DNA of 64,000 bases from Acanthochlamys bracteata (Eukaryota; Streptophyta; Magnoliopsida; Pandanales; Velloziaceae): the NCBI GenBank assembly GCA_019914995.1, contig CM034131.1:2790001-2854000 (forward strand), given 5' to 3'. Numbering within the stretch: position 1 is the first letter of the stretch; each line of letters opens with the position of its first letter. Shown one piece after another: positions 33,491 to 45,272 of this stretch. The notes beneath the pieces are model-generated. The model was not told where the DNA came from. It ran no database searches and was given only the letters and a program-made list of their open reading frames with translations. The translations under genes were made by a program, and so were the position numbers.

Positions 33491-34375
33491 ATTAAAATCA
33501 AGTTATACGAATTCATCGATCACGTCCTTTTATCTTGTTTCTAGAAGTTTTAACATTTTTTTTCTCAAAAAAGTTAAAGGACCGTTGTGAACATAAAAAG
33601 AAAAAAAATTACACGTTAAATACTAAAGTTGGAGATTTTTCCTAGCAGAAACTATTTCGCTCATGCGATAATAGGTAAAACTTGAACATCTAGGATCACT
33701 CCAATCATACATGCAATGAAGAATGTTGTTCTTAGACCAGTCAAATTGAACATAGAACACCAAAACTAGAAATTACTTCATTACTACTTCTATAATGCAA
33801 ATAAGATTAGGAGCTCCAGCAAAAAGTTAGGACTAAGGAAGTAAAAGTTATGCTTCAGACTCGGAGGTTACCTCACAGTAAACGACAGAATTAGAGCGGA
33901 TTACGCGTTTGCATAGCTGTAATATTAAGATGATAAGTTATCAGGTTGATCAGATTAAAGAGTCTCTAAGACGAAGTCAACATGCTGGCTCTCGGTATCT
34001 TCATGTTGTGACTGAGAAGTTGTGAGCTTTGCTTTTTCGTAGCTACTGGTACCTTTCAGAATTGCACTCGAGCTTTCTTTACTCATAGTCAATGATCTGG
34101 TTAAAGGAAAAGTTTATGAATTGAGAGCATTGTTAATACATTCGTCACAATAGAGCAAAATAATCCAACTCTAAAGAAAAAGCTACCTCATATAAGCACG
34201 ATAAATGAGCTAAAGGAAACACAATACCTATGTGTGAGGTGAAACCATAAGCTATAACTATGTAAGTAGTTATTTCGTTCGTTAATAAACTTATGCAAAG
34301 TCCACCCTCAAATAAACATATGCAACTTTTTGCTCAATGTGCGTATAGATTATTTTTCATATATACATATATATA
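33491..34375. other. intergenic, no gene seen
   Basis: No supported coding sequence or repeat ends. Confidence 0.45.
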
Positions 34376-34745
34376 GTGGAAATATAGGCACCCCTATATA
34401 TACCTCTTTGGGGGCACCTATGGGGCATCATTAATTTAGAATGCTCAAATTCAATCTTCACTATTGGATATGAAAAGTTATGAGTTAAAATTTTTGTCGT
34501 AAATTTTCAGCTCAATCAGATTACAAATCGATCTCTATCTGTCATGTTGGTGAAGATGACAAAAAAAGTATATACATATACATCTTCAGCAAGATGACAG
34601 ATAGAGATCGAATTGTAGTATGATTGAGCTAAAATTAAATTATAAAAATTCGAACTCGTAGTTTTTCATATCCATGAGATTGAATTTAAAGCATTTAAAT
34701 GAATCATGCCTTATAGGTGCCTATAAGAGTGGGAATATCACCACC
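34376..34745. mobile_element. foldback (hairpin) MITE
   Basis: Long imperfect inverted arms of about 180 bp meet at about 34570. ATCTCTATCTGTCATGTTG on the left pairs with CAAGATGACAGATAGAGAT on the right; TGGATATGAAAAGTTATGAG pairs with CGTAGTTTTTCATATCCA; ATAGGCACC pairs with GGTGCCTAT. The motifs CTCGTAGTTTTTCATATCC and TTGAGCTAAAAT also occur in the hairpin at 29588-29968, so the two belong to one family. Non-coding. Confidence 0.8.
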
Positions 34746-36241
34746 CATATTTATATATATTGTTCCTGATGTCTAAGGTGGTGAGCGGTCCCTCCAAGAG
34801 CTAATTAGGAACTTAGCATACCACCATGTCACTTACAACCTTTTACAAAGCTAGGAGGCGCAGTATCATATCGTCCCTTAAACATTTAAATTATTATAAA
34901 TAGAGGTCATATAAAGTCTGACCACAAAACTCTGACACAATCACGGTTGCATAGACAAATACGTCTAAGTATATAGGTAGTGCATGACTGGTTTGAGAGA
35001 TATTTGAATTGTCCCTCCTAACTTCTAGCTAGGGAAAAAACCCTTAAACGTCTTTATACATTGTTAACACTTATATAACCCTTCAAAGGTAAAAAGTTAG
35101 CAATACATAGACAATACTACCTGATGAGATACGTATCCTTTTTTTGGAGAATTGGGGAGAAACTAACCTTATCATAAAAGCATATACTAAACCAACAAAT
35201 GATATAGTACAAAAAGGTCAAAACAAAAGCTTTGTAAAGTGAAAGGTGGGTTCCTTCCACTTCTAACTCTGTTTTGGTTTTGCAGATTTCATTGCCTTCA
35301 TCTGAAGAATTTACGAGGGCAGAGCTATGAATCGAGAAACTCAGCAAATCGCTTTAAAATCCTAAAAGTCTAACTAGGAAGCTGGACCGCAATGCAAGCA
35401 CAACAAACTGATGTACTAATTTGTCTCATTATATACTGATCACATTTAGCTTCTTATGAATTTAATTTGCAAAGTTACTCAAAAATACTAAAGTTATTTC
35501 CAACACAATAGCAACCGAATGAACTGCAGCTTCAATTAAGGATCACATATTAATGAAAGACAAACAGTGAGCTTTTCTCCTAGAACAGATGATAATATTT
35601 TGAATCAACAAAAAAAGCTATTAAGCTACACAATGTAATCTGCTTAGAGATCACATACGAGCACTTACCATAACAAAGTATCTCTACCAGGAAGCTCTTT
35701 ATTCAGTTGCTTTGAGCATTTGGCAAAAACCTTACCAACAAAAATAGAGACCACCACTTACACTAAGAACTTGAATAAATATAGTTATCAATATACATGG
35801 TAGATTTATCGGTAATGTGATGTTATAAGATGTCTCATAATTGATGCATTAAAATACCAGTATTTCTGTAATGGTTACTCACAAGAAGAGATGACTTACA
35901 ATTCATTTACAGACGTTGTGATATTGAAATTACACTATAGGTAACAAAGTTAACTCCAACAAAAAATATTTACTGAGACAAGTAGGGGAAAAAAATCAAT
36001 GCTAATAAATCAGGTTCTTAACACAGAACGGATGAAGTGGTAGATTATACTTGTCATAGGACAAGCAGCTTTCTTTGTGGTACACAGTAGGATGGGAAAT
36101 GTCAGCTTACTATATATAATGACGGCTAAGTGAGGAAGTATTCTGTTCATTAGCCAAATATAGAGTAAAGACCTAATTAACAGAAAATAGAAGTAACGTT
36201 TTTGGGACTATTTTTCCTAAAACGATGATACGGATGCAAAG
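34746..36241. other. intergenic, no gene seen
   Basis: No convincing coding sequence; a 76-residue minus-strand frame (35117-35347) has no motif. No clear repeats. Confidence 0.45.
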
Positions 36242-36769
36242 TGTCACAGTATAACTATTTTGACTTTTCTCCCCATCTAAAGCACTTTGGTAAATTACTT
36301 TTTATCTAGGTAAAATATTTTGTACATAAATTAAGTTTAGAGTATAGTAGAATACTGTAGATATAAGATAGTTGGCATAAATCTAGAGTAGGTTAGGAAA
36401 TACTCTAAAGAAGTGGAGACTTTTATAAGAAATATTATGTAAGAACTTTCTGAACCATGTATTCTTCACCGTTCAATCAAAATAATCGCCACCACCTATT
36501 GAGTATGTGGAGAAACTATAAATAGAGGAGGTAAGCTCTCATTTGGAGGTATACAAAAAATCAATCAAGAGTTGTACCAAGCTAAGTAATATAAAGCTTC
36601 CTTCTAAAAAGCTCTCTCTTTAAGTGTTTCTTATTTTCATTCTTTCTCTCAAGACCATTCAAATTTTCTTACCTATCTTTGATAGCTTATTTAGATGAAG
36701 GCTGACTTAGTCACAAAGGAGGGTAACTAAGTGTCGCACGGACCAAGATAAGACTCTAGGCCCGTGATA
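36242..36769 (+). repeat. Gypsy-type 5' LTR
   Basis: Contains a TATA-like CTATAAATAG (about 36516-36526) and the downstream sequence expected of an LTR promoter. Homologous along its whole length to 38833-39359. Confidence 0.85.
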
Positions 36770-38832
36770 AGTGCTATTAGAGCTAAGGTTCTGCCAATCG
36801 CAAATGACAAGTGGAAGCGATGTTATCATTCATGAGGGAAGGGAGATTGAAAGGAGAGCTCCTGAGAGCAGTTGCCAACACAAAAAGAAGTTTAAGAATG
36901 TTATGATGGACGTGAACGCAAGGCTCGCTAGGATGGAGCTTACAATGGCGGATAAGGTCGATCAATTCGAAGAGTAGGGCCAAAGCATCGAAAAGCTCGA
37001 GAAGAGACAAGAAGTGCTTCGTGGGGAGATGCAAGCCACCTTGAATATGATAGCCGAATCATCATCTCGCCAAGGCAATGCCCTTAAAGACTCTCTCTTT
37101 GGTGATAGGAGGGAAGTAGCGACTCTTAGCGAAGAGGTCGCAAGGTTGGCCAATGAGTTGAGAGATGTCCGAGAGAACTTGACACTTTGCAAGATTGTGG
37201 TTCCACAAGGAGTGGTTTCCATTGTACCCCCAACTTCAACTCCTTTGGAAATGGATGTTCCAAAATCTAAGTCGTATAAGGGTTCCAAAAGCCAAGGAGA
37301 TTGATAACTTTCTTTGAAGCTTGGAGCAACTTTTTAGGAGTACCGGTATCACGAGAGATGCAGATAAGATCGATCATACCACTCTTTATTTTAAAGATAC
37401 TGCAATAGTATGGTGGAGGAAGAGACATATCGAGATCGAGAATAGGACCTGCACCATTGCCACATGAAAGAGTTCAAAAGGAAACTCAAACGCAATTCCA
37501 TCTGATGAATGCCAATGATGATGCAAGGGCAAAGCTTCGACGCTTGATCTATCGGGGCAGTATAAGGACTATATAAAAAAAATTTCAGAGTTGATCTTAA
37601 AGATTTTTTATTTTCCAGAAAAGGAATCTCTTTTTACTTTAATGGATGGATTGCAAACATGAGCAAGGTTGAAGATCCAGCGTAGAGGACCTCAAGATCT
37701 CAACTTTACTATTGCCATAGCCGAGTTCCTTATAGAGTTCCAACGCCCGAAAAGTATAAGCCTCGAGAGAATTTCAAGGACAATGGTAGTGAAAATAGCC
37801 ACCAAATTAAGGAAGCAACAGTTGACCCACCAAAGACCAAGGGAGACTCCATTGAAGCCAAAGAAGCAATAGTAACAATTGAGTGAAATGTAAGAATTTT
37901 TTAAAATATTTTCTTTGTGATGTACTTCATATAGCTAGGGAGTGCCCAAAACGGAACAAACTTTTCCCACTAATAGAGAAAATGAACGCGCCACAACAGC
38001 AACCTGAAAATGTAAAGATGGGCTCATTATAACTATTTAATGCTTACAAGTCAAAGCTGAATTGTCAAAACGTGAGGTGAAGATTTGAATGTACGTGACA
38101 ACCAAAGTTGGAGGACGGGAGGTCCAAGCTTTGATAGACAAAGGGGCAACCCATAACTTTCTAAAGGAGAATGAAGCAAAAAGGCTATGCGTCAAATACG
38201 AAAAGAGATAATAATGTATTAAGGCAGTTACTTCCAAACCCAAATCTATTATTGGTGTTACTCGTGGGGTCAAAAATTGCATAGATGAGTGGACTAATTT
38301 TTAAACTTTTCTGTTGTGCTCATGGATATTTTTCTATTGTTCTTGATATGGAGTTTACGGATCGCGTAAAGATCGTACCTATTCTTTTTGCCAACTCTAT
38401 GTGGATGAAGGGAAAACGTGCATGGTATCTTTGTCGCAAGAAGTAAATTTTCAATCCAAAACTACTTTGACCTTACAACCCTCAAGGGAGAAGAATGAGG
38501 CACAACCAACATTTCATACCATCCCAAAATAACCAAATCAACTCAACATAGAGCCAAAGAGGATCAAAGTAACGCAGCGTCCTTAAAATTTTCTGTATCT
38601 ATTATAATGTCACCCAAACGGGACGTAGAAAAAATTTTGGAACATCGATTCATCCCAAAGCGTGGTAGCTGTATGTTATTCCAAATATTTGATCAAATAA
38701 AAGAATAGGCCAGATGATGAGTCAAGTTGGGAACATGAAGATGACTTATGGCCATTCCACCATAAGATCCAAGAGTTCTATTACAGCTCCACACAACCGC
38801 GATGATGGCATCGCGAAATAGGTGAGAGAGAA

Positions 38833-39359
38833 TGTCACGGTATGACTATTTTGGCTTTTCTCCCATCCAAAATACCTTAGCAAAATATTTTTTATCTAGG
38901 CAAAATATTTTATATATAAGCCAAATCTAAAATATAGTAGAATGCTCTAGATATAAAATAGTTGGTATAAATCTAAAATATGTTAGGGAATACTCTAAAA
39001 AGTTGGGAATTTTTGTAAGAAATATTATGTAAAAACTTTAGACTATATATTCTCCATCGTCCGATCAAAATATTCTTCACAGTTCGTTAAGAAGGTGGAT
39101 AAGCTATAAATAGCGAAGGTGAGCTTTCATTTGAATGCATCAAGAAATCAATAAAAAGTTATACCAAGCCAAATAATATAAAGCTTTTTTTTTTCAAAAA
39201 GCTATCTTTTCAAGTGTTTCTTATTTTCTTTCTTTCTCTCAAAACCATTCAAATTTTTTAACTATTTTTGATATTTTATCTGGGTGAAGTTTGACTTAGG
39301 CAAAAATGAGGATCACTAAGTACCGCACGGTGCAAGATATAAACTTTAGTCCTGTGACA
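38833..39359 (+). repeat. Gypsy-type 3' LTR
   Basis: Homologous to 36242-36769, preceded by a purine-rich tract. The flanking 5-mers do not match well, so the target duplication is eroded or the boundary is off by a base. Confidence 0.85.
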
Positions 39360-39564
39360 AAAATTATTGAACAAGAATAGGCAAATCACTATTCAGTTTT
39401 TTAAGGAGTTACCTAAGAACAAAGTTCACTAAGTGCTCCGCCTGATAAAAGAAGCTAGCTTCATGGCATGACATGCCAAAAGTTTAAAGAAAATATCAAC
39501 TTGATCAAATGAATACAGATTCTATTTATTGAATAAGGGCAATAAGATCAAAATATCAACTTGG

Positions 39565-40350
39565 CTAGTTTGTGGCTTCTTCAGTCTCAGTATCTGAGTC
39601 AGCAGGTGCAAATGGTTTTCTGTAGTTTATCATAAATTCATCGCCTGAGCTTCCGCTTGTCGCACCATAGAATATTATACCAGAAGGTCCAGAGTTAGCC
39701 ACAACGGGCTTCCTCTTGTCAGAACTCTTGAGGACCTCGGCCATCCTTCTACTTGGAACCTTTCTAACGGCAGGATTAGATTTCTTGCTTTGAAATAGCG
39801 TGTCATCTTCAGCACTAGATGCCACTTGATTATCTAGAGACCCGTTGGGATGGCCATCTGTGTGACTACCGGAAGGTGGTCCTCTGATGAAGTGAAACTT
39901 TGATCTTGTTTTCAGGCAATGATTTCTTCTTATTAGCATTTCTTACAACTTCCCCTACTTTTCTGTCAGGTTTAATATCTTGCCATTCCTGATGTCCTCA
40001 AGCATATTTTCAGTCAAGTGGCCTTTGCGTGAACTTTCAGGAGAACCCATGTTGCAAGTATTACCACCAATAAAATTTATGTTCACATCTCTTCTTCCCC
40101 CTACCTCTGCTTCCTTTATGACAAAACTTCACCATTTCCATGTTCTCTATCTTCAGGATGTTCCAAGTTATCATGCAGATTGTGATTAACTGGACCAATA
40201 TCAGCAGCTTTCTCCTCGTGGGTACTGGTCTCTTGAAAAGAATCTTTGGCATTCACTTCTAATTTTCTCTTCTCTTAAAGTTGCCTTCCTTTAGGCTCAT
40301 ATTTTTCTTGAACTCTGCAAAACCAAGAAAAGAGAAACACAAAACCTCAC
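39565..40350 (-). pseudogene. decayed gene of an unrecognised charged protein
   Basis: On the minus strand an open C-terminal part (39565 to about 39950) reads KVPSRRMAEVLKSSDKRK, then GPSGIIFYGATSGSSGDEF, ending SDTETEEATN. Upstream, coding-like sequence continues in changing frames: RKGHLTENMLEDIRNGKILN (near 40010) and HNLHDNLEHPEDREHGNGE (near 40150), then KKNMSLKEGNFKRRE (near 40290). A stop lies between 39950 and 39970, another near 40115. The composition (Lys/Glu/Ser-rich, few hydrophobics) suggests a nuclear, mostly disordered protein, but I do not recognise the family. An active gene with short exons between these pieces cannot be ruled out. Confidence 0.4.
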
Positions 40351-40449
40351 TCCAACCATAGATTAAGTTTTCCTTTTCTTTTTTATAATTCAGTCCTGAT
40401 TGATTCAGACGGACGAGTTGGCGAATCAACTCTGAACCCATTCGAGTCG

Positions 40450-41570
40450 AGCCGTATCATTTACAATACGAATTAATTTGTAGATCCAAGACTAATTTAG
40501 GCTACAGTAGACAATTTTGAGTCTACCTGAACATGTCAGGGTTACCGACTATGCATAAAAAGAAAAAAAACATGAGACAAAAATAAATACGGAGAGAGAA
40601 AGATTACACAAAGCTATCTACTTCTTCAACCCTCTGAATGCTTAAGCTTAAAAAGTTAACATTTTTAGCACCTTTCCGATCTTCTCATCGTAACCAAGTT
40701 GAGTTTACAAGCCTATGAGATAGGTCCTGAGCTGTAAAACAAGAGCTGAAATCAAAACAAGCACAAATTAATTGTAGGTGCAGGTTGCATTTGTTGATAA
40801 GGGCTTGACCAAGCCTTTTTTGGTGTACTGATCTTGTAAAGAGACTTCATTTAACAGCAGAAGACAGGAGTGTTGGAAGGCTGTTTTTAGTTCATCTCGA
40901 AGAAAAAATCGATTAAGGACGTATGCTTTTGTAACCATTTTACTTATGTATTATAGCTTTCTTAACCAAAATTAATGAAACTCACTCTTAATAAAAAGTG
41001 CTAGAAGATGTTCCCAAATTGATTTTGCCGAACCAAGCAAATTATTAGTGTTTGTGTGTGAATAATTTATTTGCTTAAGTTTGTTTGGAACTGAAGTAGC
41101 CAAAAACACTGACCTCCTTGTTTAAGGAATTGCAAAATATCGGTCGATTAAAAACGCTTTATTCAGTCTAATATGTCTCAGTTTAAAAAATTTCTTATTT
41201 TTTGATCATTATAGTAGTGCTATTATTAAGAAAAGATGAATTAATATTTAATTATTAACTCATGTCACTTATTTCCACTTGAGTTGATTGTGCTTTGACC
41301 AACAAAAGACATAGATCAAAATTAATTTGGTGTAAAGTGGTGACGAAGAATTTCGATGAATTGAAACTTTCGCTGATCTGCGACTCTGATTAAATAAAAT
41401 AAATGCTTAGTTTATTATTGTTATTTCAGATAGAGCATATAAAATAACTAGTTGCATATTTATCATAAATGATATATTTTGCTTTGATCCGAGTCTCAAT
41501 CTAATTTTCTGCTATAATTATATTACAGCTCATATTTTTTATTATAAATAGCATCGCCAATTGAGCTCCA
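40450..41570. other. intergenic, no gene seen
   Basis: No supported coding sequence or repeat ends. Confidence 0.45.
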
Positions 41571-41575
41571 CAAAA

Positions 41576-41815
41576 GGCGTGTTTACCAACACTCTAAAAC
41601 TTCACTTTTTTTAAACTTATTTTCAACATAAAATACATACAAAAATTAAAATAATTTTTTTATCAATAATTTTTTTTTAAATTGAAATTTAAAACTTACT
41701 ATAAATATATAATTAATATAAAATATTATTTTTTATTAAATAATTTTTAATTTTTAATTTTACTTTTTAAATTTATTTCCTAAAAACTTCACTTCCACCG
41801 TAAAGTAAACACGCC
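41576..41815. mobile_element. MITE with 11-bp perfect terminal inverted repeats
   Basis: GGCGTGTTTAC at 41576-41586 is exactly complementary to GTAAACACGCC at 41805-41815. The flanking 5-mers CAAAA (41571-41575) and CAAAG (41816-41820) could be a decayed target duplication. 240 bp, AT-rich, non-coding. Second-level inverted similarity: AAACTTCACTTTTT inside the left end and TAAAAACTTCACTTCC near the right end. Related blocks are at 2855-3050, 20516-20742 and 32218-32405. Confidence 0.8.
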
Positions 41816-41820
41816 CAAAG

Positions 41821-42248
41821 GAAAACTGATTCTTATTACGTGAGAAGCCTCATTTACAAAGAGAACTGTTCTAAATAACTTTGTTTAGGGATTTAATAAA
41901 TTAACTTAATTTTTATCATCCAAGGCTGCCTCTGCTTTTCTCACAGAACGAAAAAAAAAAGAAGGAAAGAAACATACTTGACTACACTAGAAATGCAGAC
42001 CAGTAACAGGAAACTCAATCAAATTGACACAAAATGTTCAAAAAAACTACAAGAGATTGTGCTCATATGTAAGCTCATTGTATAACACTCCCAATGAGTA
42101 TAATAAATATCTCAAGTTCAAGTAAACAGAAAAAAGGAATGAAAAAGTAGTGCAGAACGCTATCAAATACTAGCTACTGGCAACTGATAGAAAGCTAAGG
42201 AAGCAACCAACATACTTGTTACAACTTCTAAGCTTGATTCAAGCTGCT
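41821..42248. other. intergenic and KCR1 3' UTR
   Basis: No independent gene seen. Sequence next to 42248 is expected to be the 3' UTR of the minus-strand KCR1 gene. Confidence 0.5.
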
Positions 42249-45087
42249 CTACTGTGATTTTTTCTTAGCATCTTTGATCTGCCCCTTCTTTCGGATGCCA
42301 AGGCAAAAGCAAAGACGCCACTTATCAATAGCAGCTTCTGGTAGCATGGAGAGCAAGCACCAGACAAGGGAATGAGGCCAATATGGTGTGCATCTCGGCT
42401 CATAGCCTATCCACCTCATGGCTGAACGAGCATAAGTATCTGGTGACGGTGCAAGGAGAGAAGCTTTTCTGATGGATGCCATCTTTGTTGCCACATACAG
42501 GGGTACCTGAATTTAAGAAGATCAATTGAGAAGTAGATGGTATTTCAGAAAAACTATGAAGCAAGTAGAAGGTTGACATGGGTGACCATCATTCGGCAGC
42601 AGCTTTCATAAACATCTAGGTATACACATTTATAGAAAGGCACAGAGAAGGATGCTGTATGCTATATCAGATCTAATGATTGTTATTTTATACTAACAGC
42701 TACTCAGTCTCCTACAAAATATTCAAAGAATTCAAAAGGTAAATTGAAGACTGAATTGTAGGTGAAATAAAATAAGTAGTGCGTGCAAGTAGTAAGCTTT
42801 CATTTCTTTGGGAAGTTTCAATGTGACTTGTTTATATACAACTTCTAAGGAAATAAAGCTAGAATGTTTTTCTTATGCAACATGGTTTATAATGACCAAA
42901 GATAAAAACAAAAGATCTACCTGCAATCCAATACAAGACAAAGTAAATCCACTTGCTGGCCAGTATATCATAAAGCAAATTAACAACTAAATAATAAAAA
43001 CCAAAGTAGACATTGATTAATGAAATATGAAGTGGCCGACCTGACATTGGACATCAATCCCCTTGTCTTTGTACTCAACATAAAGGCATCTCGAGAACTG
43101 ATCGATATACCTGTATAAAAATAAGCTATAAGGAAGACAAACTAAAAACATCTTGTTCTCTTAAAAGTTACTGCTGCATGAGAATAATCACTTCAAATAA
43201 CCGAGCCACTTCCACTCTCATCTTTCTAACAAGACCAACTAATGAGGTTTGGGTGTCAGAAAAAGCATGGGTATGTGGTCTGAGCACGCAAATCTGTTCA
43301 GCATCCTCACATGATCTTTTCAAAGATGAAACAGGTATCCAGAAGCATCACACATTGGAGATAACCACTCCATGCACACACCAATTGCATGACCATTTTA
43401 TACTAATAGTCAACAGAAAAATGCCACTGACACATATTTGTTCCATAAATATATTCTTAAAGTTGTGTGTATGCAGAACCTGCGCTCAAACAAGATCAGT
43501 GTGAAATAAGAGCATTTTGCAGCAGACAAATAACATAAAAGCTAAATAATGAGACTTACTGAAACAAATAAAACCAAAAGACTAATACTTGCAGCAAATT
43601 GGAAAAGACACAACAACATGACAATTGGAAATTTCTAGCCTAATGTAGTGATCCAGACCAGGTATCAATTTGGCCTTCCCAAATTAGTAGAGCATTCCTA
43701 TTACGTCAACAGTACCTTTTTAAAAGTTTCAACACTTTCTGGAAAAAAAAAAGGAAGACCAAAAAATTGCATCGGCTAATAACTTTGTAGACCTATTCTT
43801 AATATACAAACCAGCAAAGTGCAATACGCAATACCCTAAGTGCTACTTATCCAGCTAATATTTACTCTTACAAATTCATCTAACATGAAAAAGGAAAACC
43901 AACTAAGCTGAGAATCAGATCACTTCGATCAGCAAGAAACATGAAAAGGGTTAGTGAAACATCAAATCAGATATTAACCAGGAAAGCTGTGCAAATTCAA
44001 GCTTTGTTTGGTAAAAGGCCAACTGTTCTAGAAGATGCATGAATATCTACAGAACAAGAAAAACATGATTTCGCTTTTTTCTCCAGCCAAATTACAACAT
44101 ACAATATGATCATTCACAGTAAATTGCTAGGTTGTTGATTCTATATGTTTAATACAAAACAATGGGGAGAAAAAAATTTTAATAAGGATGAGTAGGTTTC
44201 TACCGAAATTGCAGCATCTAACAACTTAAAGGTACTGAATCATAAACTACTTGCACAATTCTACAAAGCTAACAAGGAAGAAAGCTCACGCTTTTGTAGC
44301 AGCATAGACAGAGTATAGCGGGTCAGATGGAATAACGATTGCAGCGCCAGATCCAATATTAACAATTGCACCACGCCTGCGCTGAACCATCCCCAGGAGC
44401 ACTGCGTGCGTGACCCTCGTCGTCCCTTCAACATTCACTTTGATCAAATTCCTCTTCAGCTCCTCGTCCACTTCATGAAAATACCTTGCATACGGATAGG
44501 AAACCCCAGCATTATTCACTAGAACTCCAACATCAAGCCCTTCGATAACTTTCTTGAGCTCATTAACGCCTTCGGCAGCATCACCTGAGAAGTCGATGAC
44601 TACACTTTTAACTTCCAATCTAGCATATTTAGCCTTGATTGCAGCGGAGACATCAGAGAGCTTCTCAGGATTTCTTCCGACGAGAACAATGTTGAGTCCA
44701 GCGCGAGCAAGCTGGAATGCAAAGGCTTTACCTGTCAATCAACATACAGAGCCACAAAAACAAAATCAATACAACCAGAAATTGAATCAAATCCTTCTCT
44801 ACAAACTCCTTCTGTCTACTCTATCTCTAACTTGAAAGAAAAATATTTTAAAATGCTGTAGACAGATATGTGAAGATAGTACCGATGCCATCAGTGGAAC
44901 CGGTGACAACAGCCCAAGAGCCGTAGCGCTTCTTGAGGTTTTTCCCGGAGCGGAGAAAGGTGACATAAAACCAACGAAGAGCAGAAACGGCGATTCTAGT
45001 AAAGGAGAGAAGCCCTACTGCGGCAACGAAGAGCAGCCACGCCGGCTGGTGACGAAGGTGTTCGACGAAATCGCCCAAACAATCCAT
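42249..45087 (-). CDS. KCR1: very-long-chain 3-oxoacyl-CoA reductase (KCR1), 4 exons, complete
   Basis: Exons 44883-45087, 44290-44731, 43041-43110 and 42249-42506 join in frame to 324 residues (Arabidopsis KCR1 has 318). The enzyme reduces 3-oxoacyl-CoA with NADPH, the second step of the ER fatty-acid elongase that makes very-long-chain acids for waxes, sphingolipids and seed oil. Domain order: N-terminal membrane helix (about 17-45), cofactor motif TGSTDGIG (62-69), NNAG (141-144), Asn168, catalytic Ser196 in NIGSGAA, Tyr211 and Lys215 in the YxxxK motif, then the plant-specific C-terminus [15 protein letters not shown] with a second hydrophobic stretch. The protein ends KKSQ, a KKxx ER-retrieval signal. 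All short-chain dehydrogenase catalytic residues are present, so it should be active. The promoter on the right carries a G-box (45267-45272). Confidence 0.96.
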
Positions 45088-45266
45088 CAGTTATTTACTT
45101 TTTTTTTTTTATGGATTGGATCCAGAGAACAAGGGAGCGACTCGCGAGATACTTTAAATATTTCAGAAGAGACTACAACTCGTTAATTTAATTAGTAAGA
45201 AAGTGCGATGCTATCTTGTTCAATAAGACCAGGATGAATAAGCAATACAAGTATTCCACGTCAGCA

Positions 45267-45272
45267 CACGTG
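45267..45272. promoter_or_regulatory. G-box CACGTG upstream of KCR1
   Basis: The palindromic core sits in CACACGTGTTG about 180 bp upstream of the KCR1 ATG, with a CCACGTCAG element 10 bp away. bZIP and bHLH factors bind such sites in light- and ABA-responsive plant promoters. Binding here is inferred from the motif only. Confidence 0.45.

Larger units (their letters stand above)
36242..39359 (+). mobile_element. Ty3/Gypsy-type element fossil with gag and protease only
   Basis: Paired LTRs at 36242-36769 and 38833-39359 (527-528 bp) both start TGTCAC and differ at roughly one base in six by eye. A primer-binding site like TGGTATCAGAGC follows the left LTR (about 36772-36784), and a purine-rich tract (GGTGAGAGAGAA) precedes the right one. 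The 2.06-kb interior holds a gag remnant (about 36830-37870; coiled-coil N-part, then a Gypsy capsid-like part ending in PQDLNFTIAIAEFLIEF) and a retroviral-type aspartic protease region (about 38090-38290, with the active-site region ALIDKGATHNF). No reverse transcriptase, RNase H or integrase is visible. Total length 3.1 kb. It is broken, with many breaks, and old. It may be an internally deleted Gypsy or a member of the gag-only (TR-GAG-like) class. Confidence 0.85.

Noticed and set aside
44554-44835. 93-residue plus-strand open frame
   Set aside because: Antisense to KCR1 exon 2; no independent evidence.
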